From: DASZBR01 sp033763845
Lineage (GTDB): Bacteria > Pseudomonadota > Gammaproteobacteria > DASZBR01
DNA length: 11,786 bases
Reading direction: 5' to 3'
Assembly: GCA_033763845.1 (NCBI GenBank)
Contig: JANRJR010000038.1
Coordinates: 1 to 11,786, forward strand
The notes under the pieces were generated by a model. That model did not search any database. It was not told where the DNA came from and worked only from the letters and a program-made list of their open reading frames with translations. Positions within the stretch are counted from its first letter, which is position 1. Every line of letters begins with the position of its first letter. The position numbers and the translations under genes are program-made. Below, in pieces: positions 7,244 to 11,786 of the stretch.

Positions 7244-7458
7244 TGGATATAACCTTAGTTTACTCGGCGTTTGTTTCTCAAACTGTTACGAAAAACTTAG
7301 ATTCGCCGCTGATTTCATTTCCCACAGGACATACTTTAAATCTCGATTCTTTCGCACCTGAAACAGCCGTTGGTGTCGGGTATCAGTTTAATTCGCACTG
7401 GGAGATGGATTTAACCGTGGATGAGATTTGGGCGGATAGGGTAGCGGTCAACTCTTAG
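7243..7458 (+). pseudogene. Outer-membrane beta-barrel-like fragment
   Basis: The frame opens with ATG (or TTG at 7240) overlapping the stop of the preceding peptide and runs 71-72 codons. It has no signal peptide of its own. The pattern of alternating polar and hydrophobic residues, with APETAVGVGYQFNSHWEMDLTVDEIWA, resembles strand and turn segments of OmpW or opacity-type barrels, but such proteins are about 200 residues and end with an aromatic residue. This one is truncated at both ends. I infer a decayed gene that once joined the signal peptide encoded just upstream; no close family can be named from the sequence. Confidence 0.35.
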
Positions 7459-7500
7459 CGAGGGCTGCAAAATGGGGGTGTAATCCTAGGGAAAACCCTC

Positions 7501-7533
7501 AAACCTTAAGGAAACCTTAAGGAAACCTTAAGG
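7501..7533 (+). repeat. Three tandem AAACCTTAAGG repeats, PmrA-box-like operator
   Basis: Three perfect 11-bp repeats (7501-7511, 7512-7522, 7523-7533) carry CTTAAG with exactly 5 nt between copies, so the sites lie on one face of the helix. CTTAAG-N5-CTTAAG matches the PmrA box of enteric bacteria and resembles the TTAA-containing direct repeat bound by PmrA in Legionella and Coxiella. The last repeat also forms an 18-bp perfect palindrome (GGAAACCTTAAGGTTTCC, 7521-7538), so a dimeric repressor is an alternative. Confidence 0.75.
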
Positions 7534-7542
7534 TTTCCCCTC

Positions 7543-7548
7543 TATAAT
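7543..7548 (+). promoter_or_regulatory. -10 box of F-box gene 1
   Basis: A perfect TATAAT begins 9 nt after the last AAACCTTAAGG repeat. No good -35 hexamer is present; the repeats occupy that region, as expected for a promoter that needs an activator. It lies 35 nt before the GTG start. The same 9-nt distance is found before F-box gene 2. Confidence 0.65.
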
Positions 7549-7570
7549 ACTCAAAATATCATTAAACCAG

Positions 7571-7576
7571 AGGGGG
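7571..7576 (+). promoter_or_regulatory. Ribosome binding site that fixes the GTG start of F-box gene 1
   Basis: AGGGGG lies 7 nt before GTG at 7584, within a run AGAGGGGGTG that matches the 16S tail well. No ATG near the N-terminus is better placed, so the GTG start is preferred. Confidence 0.7.
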
Positions 7577-7583
7577 TGTTTTT

Positions 7584-8468
7584 GTGGAAGAAGTAAAAGC
7601 TAAAGCAGAAGGTAAAATTGCGCCAATCTATGTGACTGAGGTAGTTGTCACTTTACTTGTGCGGCGTGGTGAACTTAACGCAAAAGATTTGATGATTCTT
7701 GCTTGCGTTAATCGTGAATTCCGTGAAATATTTAGTGCGGGAGTCATTTGGCGTGCTTTATCAGGAAAATTGGGACATTCAACCTCTGAAGTGACAGATC
7801 ATGTTAATTTTAAATATGAATTCCTTAATGCATTCTACATACAACCTTCTTTAAATCAGTTTAAAACAGAGCTCGCTACATATTTACAGGATAATCATCC
7901 CTACCAAAATTGCATTAATCGGGCAAACACCTATTTTCAATGTGCAAAATGTTGCTCGGGGGTTTGTGTTTGCGGTAGTGTTTTGCTTGAGAGTATGAGT
8001 ATAGAAGGAGCATTAATTAAAAATAATTTTTTTTGCCACTGTTGTTGCTGTGAACCGGGTGGTTGTTGCACTGGAACCGTAAGACCATGTTGTATAGATT
8101 CCGTGATGCAGACACTCTATCCGTTTTGTTTCGGTGAGCCTTGCGGAAAGATGACTGGTATTGCGCATGGTATTACGTGGGGCGTACCTATAACGTGTTT
8201 TGTGTCAGGCGTAGTGAGTTACGCCGTGAGTAAAACAACTCAAGCAATCGGCAATCGGATACTTGAATCTAGCGCAGCAGTAATTAATTTAAGAGAAAAA
8301 ATTAATTTTGGCCAGGGTTTAATTGATAAGTATGGAATTTTTTCGGTGCTTGAACCTAAAAGAGTATTAATGGAGGGGCAAGATCAAGATGTAACGGAAG
8401 TACCAAATGTTGTTCAAATGGATGATGATGAAGGTAGCTATCTTCTTCATGAATATTATAATCGATAA
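7584..8468 (+). CDS. F-box protein with cysteine-rich cluster, candidate type IV effector
   Basis: The N-terminus (about residues 15-60) fits the F-box pattern: hydrophobic YVTEVVVTLL, then ELNAKDLMILACVNREFREIF and IWRAL. In eukaryotes the F-box binds Skp1 and recruits substrates to SCF ubiquitin ligases; bacterial F-box proteins are typically secreted effectors. Residues 110-187 hold 17 cysteines, including CAKCC, CVC, CHCCCCEPGGCC and RPCC, followed by a hydrophobic stretch (about 192-215). This could be a metal-binding region or a site of lipid (S-acyl) attachment to host membranes. The tail (about 265-294) is acidic (QMDDDEGS), like the Glu/Asp-rich blocks often seen in Dot/Icm signals. 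The 294-residue protein has no Sec signal. A PmrA-box-like operator lies upstream. The family of the cysteine part is unknown to me. Confidence 0.75.
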   Translation: MEEVKAKAEGKIAPIYVTEVVVTLLVRRGELNAKDLMILACVNREFREIFSAGVIWRALSGKLGHSTSEVTDHVNFKYEFLNAFYIQPSLNQFKTELATYLQDNHPYQNCINRANTYFQCAKCCSGVCVCGSVLLESMSIEGALIKNNFFCHCCCCEPGGCCTGTVRPCCIDSVMQTLYPFCFGEPCGKMTGIAHGITWGVPITCFVSGVVSYAVSKTTQAIGNRILESSAAVINLREKINFGQGLIDKYGIFSVLEPKRVLMEGQDQDVTEVPNVVQMDDDEGSYLLHEYYNR

Positions 8469-8470
8469 TT

Positions 8471-8484
8471 TGAAATATAAATCC
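8471..8484 (+). repeat. 14-bp sequence after F-box gene 1, shared with F-box gene 2
   Basis: TGAAATATAAATCC starts 2 nt after the stop of F-box gene 1 and recurs at 10336-10349, 14 nt after the stop of F-box gene 2, in the same orientation. Confidence 0.7.
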
Positions 8485-8563
8485 TGAGCGAGCGTAGCGA
8501 GTCGTGACAACAAACACACCCAGAACAGCTGGATTCAAGTCATAACCGCAACTCTTATTAAAA

Positions 8564-8587
8564 ATCAGTAGGCTTAGCCTATCTGAT
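8564..8587 (+). other. Hairpin upstream of the IS30 transposase start
   Basis: ATCAG-TAGGC, loop TTA, GCCTA-(T)-CTGAT forms a ten-pair stem with one bulged T, 4 nt before the AGGAG ribosome binding site (8592-8596). Such structures near IS starts can block read-through translation or transcription from outside; here the role is inferred. Confidence 0.55.
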
Positions 8588-8602
8588 CAATAGGAGTTTG
8601 TA

Positions 8603-9327
8603 ATGGAATATAAACAGCTAACGCGTGAGCAGAGATATCACATATATGGACTTTGGCAGGCAGGATATACGCTGACAGGAATAGCTAAAGAAGTTGGCGT
8701 TCACAAGTCAACGATCAGTCGTGAATTCAAACGTAATGTTTTTTGGTACAACAGCCGTATTCCTCAATATAAGCCAGATTATGCGCAACAATATTGCCAA
8801 CAAAGACACAAATCCAAACCAAAACGTACACGGTTTACTAAAATGATAGCGGTATTCCTAGAAGAGAAGTTATTGCTTGATTGGAGTCCAGAACAGATTT
8901 CGGGTTATGCCAAGAGGCACAATTTGTTCTCCATCAGTCATGAACGTATCTATCAGTTTATTTTAAAGAATAAAGAAGCTGGCGGAAATTTATATACCCA
9001 TCTTCGGCATCTTCTAGCTTAAAAGCATTTGGCCACGCAATTTTTACTATCACTGCAGACAACGGCAGTGAATTCGCAAACCATGAAAAAATTAGTCAGG
9101 AATTAAATGCTGATTTTTATTTTGCTCATCCATATTCTTCCTGGGAAAGGGGGCTGAATGAAAATACTAATGGTTTGGTTCGGCAGTACTTAAAAAAGGG
9201 TTCTGCGTTTGATGATATAACCGATGAAGACCTTATTCTTATCATGGAAAAACTCGATAATAGACCCAGAAAAAGCTTGGGTTATGCCACGCCAAATGAG
9301 GTGTTTAATAGAATGTGTGTAGCCTAA
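8603..9327 (+). pseudogene. IS30-family transposase, internally deleted and frameshifted
   Basis: The first part (8603-9022, 139 codons) is the DNA-binding half: LTREQRYHIYGLWQAGYTL, then the helix-turn-helix GIAKEVGVHKSTISREFKRN, then WSPEQISGYAKRH and a C-terminal LYTHLRH. A second frame (from about 9025) carries the catalytic C-terminus: TITADNGSEFA (second Asp), YFAHPYSSWERGLNENTNG (with Glu), RQYLKKGSAFDDIT and RPRKSLGYATPNEVF, ending at TAA 9325-9327. The middle of the family's normal chain of about 320-340 residues is missing, roughly 90 residues including the first catalytic Asp (the GDWEIDT region), and the frame changes at the junction. The protein cannot transpose. Confidence 0.88.
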
Positions 9328-9342
9328 GGCTATCGAACCTCT

Positions 9343-9420
9343 AAAAACCACCCTAAAATCCGCAAAAATCCATCAAAATGGGACCCGACAGAACGGCATT
9401 CCGACGAAAAAGCCTCAAAA
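9343..9420. other. Phased A-tracts, probably intrinsically curved DNA
   Basis: A-tracts of 4-6 bases occur at 9343-9347, 9355-9358, 9364-9368 and 9375-9378, and again at 9406-9411 and 9417-9420. Centres are about 10-11 bp apart within each set, the phase that produces a static bend. The stretch is the only non-coding part between the transposase remnant and the promoter of F-box gene 2. Confidence 0.45.
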
Positions 9421-9451
9421 TACTCATTTTTTATTGAATCTGGGGCTTTGT

Positions 9452-9484
9452 GTTAATAAAACCTTAAGGTTAGATGTTTATAAT
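9452..9484 (+). promoter_or_regulatory. Operator-promoter of F-box gene 2, PmrA-box-like
   Basis: AAACCTTAAGG (9459-9469) is identical to the repeat unit before F-box gene 1 and is followed after exactly 9 nt by TATAAT (9479-9484). An upstream half site GTTAAT (9452-9457) lies 5 nt before CTTAAG (9463-9468), giving the same 11-bp period as a PmrA-type direct repeat. AACCTTAAGGTT (9460-9471) is also a 12-bp palindrome. No good -35 box is present. Confidence 0.6.
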
Positions 9485-9508
9485 GTTCTGGTTCTTTTTA
9501 CCTTATAC

Positions 9509-9513
9509 GAGGA
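9509..9513 (+). promoter_or_regulatory. Ribosome binding site that fixes the start of F-box gene 2
   Basis: GAGGA lies 7 nt before ATG 9521 (10 nt before ATG 9524). The frame is open further back to TTG 9434, but that start would lie upstream of the promoter and has no ribosome binding site, so ATG 9521 is preferred. Confidence 0.7.
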
Positions 9514-9520
9514 TTTAGCC

Positions 9521-10321
9521 ATGATGAGTACCTATGAAAAACAAGCAGATTTAAATTTATCAGACTTGCCAGATGAATTAGTAGATGCTGTTTTATCGCA
9601 TATTCCAGTAAATGAGGCCGGAAGATACTGCACTGTTTCACGATTATGGTGTTCTCTTTTACAAGGCAATATCCGCTTCGAAAAACTATTGCAGCGATTA
9701 AAAGATCGTTCATTTTGCAAACAAGCTAATGTTGCCGAATTAGAAAAAATGATCTCACCATTTATTGAGAAACCAAAATTTAAAGCTCAATTATTTATAC
9801 CATTAAAACAACTCGAAGCAGAGGTTCTTGATATCACTGCTAATCCATTGTTCAGAGGAAAAGATAAGTCTGAATTACGAATGGACATAGTTGAGATGAA
9901 AGAGCTGCTTTTGAAATGCTACGGCGTTGTAGCATTATTTCATGGTTACACATCAGAATGTGTTTTTGGATATAATGGTCTAGATGATCGCGCGAAAGAG
10001 TCCGCACCATTTGCTGTTCTTGAATATCTTTTGCAAGAGGGTAAAGGTAAGAGTGAACTGCAATTAGTTAACAAATTAATTTCAGCTAAAATCGTCAAAC
10101 TTGAGGGGCCATTGATATTCAAAAATAATGAACTTTGTATGACTGATAAAAACAATGATGCTCAAAGCATTACTAAAATTCTTGAAGAAGTGTTGCCCGA
10201 GGTGTGTCATATGGTTCGTTGTAGTACCTCTGAATTTAAATTCTTAGTTGGGATGTACGCAGGAAACATTATCGAGCGTATAGAAGCATTGCAACGCAAT
10301 AATTCCGGGCTGAAGCTCTAA
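9521..10321 (+). CDS. F-box protein, candidate type IV effector
   Basis: From ATG 9521 the product has 266 residues. Residues about 12-50 form a textbook F-box: LSDLPDELVDAVLSHIPVNE, then RYCTVSRLWCSLL, with the LP-x-E-L and the S/C-x-x-W patterns intact. The F-box binds host Skp1 in eukaryotic cells, so the protein is probably an effector that borrows the SCF ubiquitin ligase. The rest (about 60-266) is helix-rich and unrecognised, with no ankyrin or leucine-rich repeats; it should be the substrate-binding part. No Sec signal or membrane helix is seen. The C-terminus ends in SGLKL, with hydrophobic residues near the end as in many Dot/Icm substrates, which is weak evidence. The PmrA-box-like operator lies upstream and a strong terminator downstream, so it is a single-gene unit. 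Confidence 0.83.
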   Translation: MMSTYEKQADLNLSDLPDELVDAVLSHIPVNEAGRYCTVSRLWCSLLQGNIRFEKLLQRLKDRSFCKQANVAELEKMISPFIEKPKFKAQLFIPLKQLEAEVLDITANPLFRGKDKSELRMDIVEMKELLLKCYGVVALFHGYTSECVFGYNGLDDRAKESAPFAVLEYLLQEGKGKSELQLVNKLISAKIVKLEGPLIFKNNELCMTDKNNDAQSITKILEEVLPEVCHMVRCSTSEFKFLVGMYAGNIIERIEALQRNNSGLKL

Positions 10322-10335
10322 ATTTCTATAATTAA

Positions 10336-10349
10336 TGAAATATAAATCC
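10336..10349 (+). repeat. 14-bp sequence after F-box gene 2, shared with F-box gene 1
   Basis: This is the second copy of TGAAATATAAATCC (first at 8471-8484), again just after an F-box gene stop and in the same orientation. Confidence 0.7.
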
Positions 10350-10350
10350 A

Positions 10351-10425
10351 TGTAAGTGTTCGTCAGTATGCAGTATGCATCATATAAGATGTTGCAGTTA
10401 TTGTTTGAATGCACTTACAACATCT
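10351..10425 (+). other. Two overlapping inverted repeats after F-box gene 2
   Basis: TGTAAGTG (10351-10358) pairs with CACTTACA (10412-10419), and AGATGTTG (10387-10394) pairs with CAACATCT (10418-10425). The right arms overlap by two bases, so the two stems compete. A tandem AGTATGC duplication (10365-10378) lies in the first loop. It could be a 3' RNA structure or a relic recombination site; no reading frame covers it. Confidence 0.4.
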
Positions 10426-10437
10426 GCCCCATAAATA

Positions 10438-10464
10438 CCGATAATGAGAGTTATCGGGTTTTTT
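10438..10464 (+). terminator. Rho-independent terminator of F-box gene 2
   Basis: CCGATAA, loop TGAGAG, TTATCGG forms a perfect seven-pair stem followed by GTTTTTT. The right arm starts with the stop codon of the convergent hydrolase gene (TAA on the minus strand, 10451-10453). On the minus strand the stem is followed by TATTTAT, a poorer tail, so termination in that direction would be weaker. Confidence 0.8.
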
Positions 10465-11260
10465 GGGGATGTGAATCCTCTGCTAAAAGGGTTTTCGAAA
10501 AGTGCTGAATGCTCTTCCAATACGTCTCGCCGCCTATGCTCGCGACATCATTGTGGTTAGCATCATCAATCCATAAAAATGATTTTGGTGAAGGCGCAAG
10601 GTCATATAATTTTTTTCCTTGCCAAAATGGAATTACAGTATCTTTTTTACCGTGAATAATTAATACAGGGCATTTAATTATTTGAATTTTGTCGATGTTG
10701 CGAAATTTATCAAACATAAATATTGGGATTTGAGTAATAGCTCGATATGCTGTTAAAAACGGGCTTTCCATAATCAAACCGGCAACAGGTTTACGTACAG
10801 CTAAATTAATTGCTACAGCTGCACCCAAGGAACGTCCATAGACAATAATATGTGAGGGTGAAACGTGTAATTTTTCTGTAAGATAATTATACGCAGTGCG
10901 ACTATCCGTATACGCATTTGCTGCAGTTGGTTTTCCAGTGCTGGTTCCATATCCTTGATAATCATAGGCAAAAATAGCAAAGCCTTTATTATGAAATTGT
11001 TTTAGAAATGGCATGATATATCCCAAATCTTCTGCATTTCCGTGACTAACCAATACTGTATATTTTGCTTCTGTATTGGGTAAATAAACTGCTGATATCA
11101 CCGCCCCATTCTTTGTTGTAATTTTAAGAATCTCTTGAGTATCGTGATAACCGGGTGGAGGAATTGGAAAGATTAATGCATCACTGAAAAAATAAGTGCC
11201 AATCGTAAGACAGGTGTAGGCTGTTAAAATATAGAAAAATACTCGGGTGAACCTAGTCAA
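10451..11260 (-). CDS. Alpha/beta hydrolase, ABHD17/BEM46-like, membrane-anchored
   Basis: This is a serine hydrolase of the alpha/beta fold. The 269 residues begin with one hydrophobic anchor (about 7-25). They show the oxyanion-hole motif LVSHGNAEDLG (70-80), AYDYQGYGTSTGKP (98-111) and the complete triad Ser144 (YGRSLGAA), Asp207 (HGKKDTVIP) and His236 (DDANHND). The SHGNAEDLG and YDYxGYG motifs are those of the ABHD17/BEM46 group, whose eukaryotic members remove acyl groups from proteins; the bacterial substrate is unknown. The start is TTG at 11260, overlapping the stop of the upstream VOC gene (TTGA), with AGAGAG about 7 nt before it. No ATG lies before the catalytic domain, and a later start would lose the anchor. 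It is the last gene of a LysE-VOC-hydrolase operon. Confidence 0.87.
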   Translation of the reverse strand: MTRFTRVFFYILTAYTCLTIGTYFFSDALIFPIPPPGYHDTQEILKITTKNGAVISAVYLPNTEAKYTVLVSHGNAEDLGYIMPFLKQFHNKGFAIFAYDYQGYGTSTGKPTAANAYTDSRTAYNYLTEKLHVSPSHIIVYGRSLGAAVAINLAVRKPVAGLIMESPFLTAYRAITQIPIFMFDKFRNIDKIQIIKCPVLIIHGKKDTVIPFWQGKKLYDLAPSPKSFLWIDDANHNDVASIGGETYWKSIQHFSKTLLAEDSHPQKTR

Positions 11261-11634
11261 GATGCGCTCTCTTTTAACTCAATAGTATTATTTTCGGGGT
11301 CATTAATATAAATCGAATATCCCGTTCCCTCTGCGCCATAACGAGGACCTTGATCATTAATTGTTATGCCATGCTTTTCAAAATAACTTGTTAAACTGTC
11401 CAAACTGAACGGATCAATACGCAAGCAAAAATGATCTAAATTAGGATTAGATGATGGTTGTTCATCGACTTCAACGATGTCAATTAAACTTTCACCAAAA
11501 CGTAATTGGGTAAGTCGAAGTTTTGGTTGTTCTTTTTCGATGTGACCGCCTAAAATATTGCAATAAAAATCTAACATTTTTTCGGGCTGTGTTGTTCGCA
11601 ACACAATATGATCAATGCCTTTTACTTTAAACAT
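11257..11634 (-). CDS. VOC family (glyoxalase/bleomycin-resistance fold) protein
   Basis: The 125-residue protein is a single vicinal-oxygen-chelate domain pair. The first beta-alpha-beta-beta-beta unit starts IDHIVLRTTQPEKMLDFYCNILG (7-29) and the second starts LDHFCLRI (66-73) and ends DPENNTIELKE (112-122). Likely metal ligands are His9, Glu55, His68 and Glu119, the positions used by glyoxalase I, so metal binding is plausible. The family covers isomerases, dioxygenases and drug-binding proteins and the substrate cannot be read from the sequence. AGGAG lies 6 nt before the ATG and overlaps the end of the upstream LysE-type gene. The 4-nt overlap with the hydrolase start points to coupled translation. 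Confidence 0.9.
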   Translation of the reverse strand: MFKVKGIDHIVLRTTQPEKMLDFYCNILGGHIEKEQPKLRLTQLRFGESLIDIVEVDEQPSSNPNLDHFCLRIDPFSLDSLTSYFEKHGITINDQGPRYGAEGTGYSIYINDPENNTIELKESAS

Positions 11635-11643
11635 ATTCTTCTC

Positions 11644-11786
11644 CTACTCAAAAAATATCATGCCGATAGATGCGATTAATGCAGCTGCCATACTGAAATT
11701 AAAAATGCGTCGATGCGTGTCAGTGGTTAAATAATCTTTTATTTTTGTTCCCATCACCAGCCACACTCCTCCGCACGGCAAACAAA
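11644..11786 (-). CDS. LysE/RhtB-type amino acid exporter, C-terminal end only
   Basis: The frame runs in from the right edge and ends at TAG 11644-11646, giving 46 residues. They match the last part of LysE/RhtB family inner-membrane exporters: LPCGGVWLVMGTKI, then a short basic loop, then RRIFNFSMAAALIASIGMIFF as the last membrane helix (N-x-x-M-A is typical). These proteins pump amino acids or related small molecules out of the cell. The ribosome binding site of the VOC gene overlaps the last codons, so the three genes form one operon. The rest of the gene, including the start, lies outside the window. Confidence 0.75.
   Translation of the reverse strand, partial: CLPCGGVWLVMGTKIKDYLTTDTHRRIFNFSMAAALIASIGMIFFE

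Larger units (their letters stand above)
8531..9441 (+). mobile_element. Decayed IS30-family insertion sequence
   Basis: The transposase remnant at 8603-9327 defines the element. The ends are tentative: GATTCAA (8532-8538) and its inverse TTGAATC (9434-9440) form a short inverted match. The left stretch (GATTCAAGTCATAACCGCAAC) recalls the ends of IS30, but the right end agrees only in the core. A hairpin at 8564-8587 lies upstream of the transposase start, and a second (TAGCC-TAA-GGCTA, 9320-9332) has the stop codon in its loop. No target duplication could be recognised. Confidence 0.6.

Noticed and set aside
7501..7533. Tandem repeats considered as a CRISPR array or iteron origin
   Set aside because: The unit is 11 bp without spacers, there are only three copies, and no cas or replication gene is near; the position before a TATAAT supports an operator.
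8484..8506. GAGCGAGCGTAGCGAGTCG stretch, REP-like, with a faint echo at 6585-6600
   Set aside because: The two places share only a few bases (GAGCGTAG) and no clear stem with a loop is formed, so it is not called a repeat family.
9434..9520. N-terminal extension of F-box gene 2 from TTG 9434
   Set aside because: It would start upstream of the -10 box at 9479 and has no ribosome binding site, while ATG 9521 has GAGGA at the right distance.

Overview
The window looks like a piece of a low-GC gammaproteobacterial chromosome from a host-associated lineage, most plausibly Legionellales (Legionella, Coxiella, Berkiella or Aquicella-like). Three lines of evidence support this. Two genes encode proteins with an F-box, a eukaryotic ubiquitin-ligase adaptor domain. 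Both are preceded by CTTAAG-type direct repeats with an 11-bp period next to a perfect TATAAT, which resembles the PmrA box that controls Dot/Icm type IV effectors in Legionella and Coxiella. The housekeeping genes (LemA, M48 peptidase, DUF2062 protein, FabH-like synthase) are of a type common in this order. The genus cannot be fixed from the sequence alone.

Layout. 1-1824 (+): two overlapping hypothetical, soluble, helix-rich genes; the first may begin before the window. 1826-3010 (-): an intact tyrosine recombinase. 3088-4134 (+): a stand-alone FabH-type ketoacyl synthase, divergent from the recombinase. 4187-5811 (-): a lemA-M48 peptidase operon, preceded by 5899-6441 (-), a DUF2062 membrane protein. 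The leader of lemA (36 bp plus its -10 box) is duplicated 710 bp away, upstream of the DUF2062 gene. 6672-7458 (+): a small secreted eight-cysteine protein, a 48-residue secreted peptide and a barrel-like fragment; the last two are probably remnants of one decayed gene.

7459-10465 is the most accessory part: F-box gene 1 with a 17-cysteine cluster, an internally deleted IS30-family element, then F-box gene 2 ending in a good rho-independent terminator. The two F-box proteins do not visibly resemble each other outside the F-box. Their promoters nevertheless share an 11-bp motif at an identical 9-nt distance from TATAAT, nearly the same leader length, and a common 14-bp sequence just after the stop codon. 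I read this as a small effector island under common control, later invaded by an insertion sequence.

10451-11786 (-): a tightly packed operon of a LysE-type exporter (only its C-terminus is in the window), a VOC/glyoxalase-fold protein and a membrane-anchored alpha/beta hydrolase of the ABHD17/BEM46 type, running convergently towards F-box gene 2.
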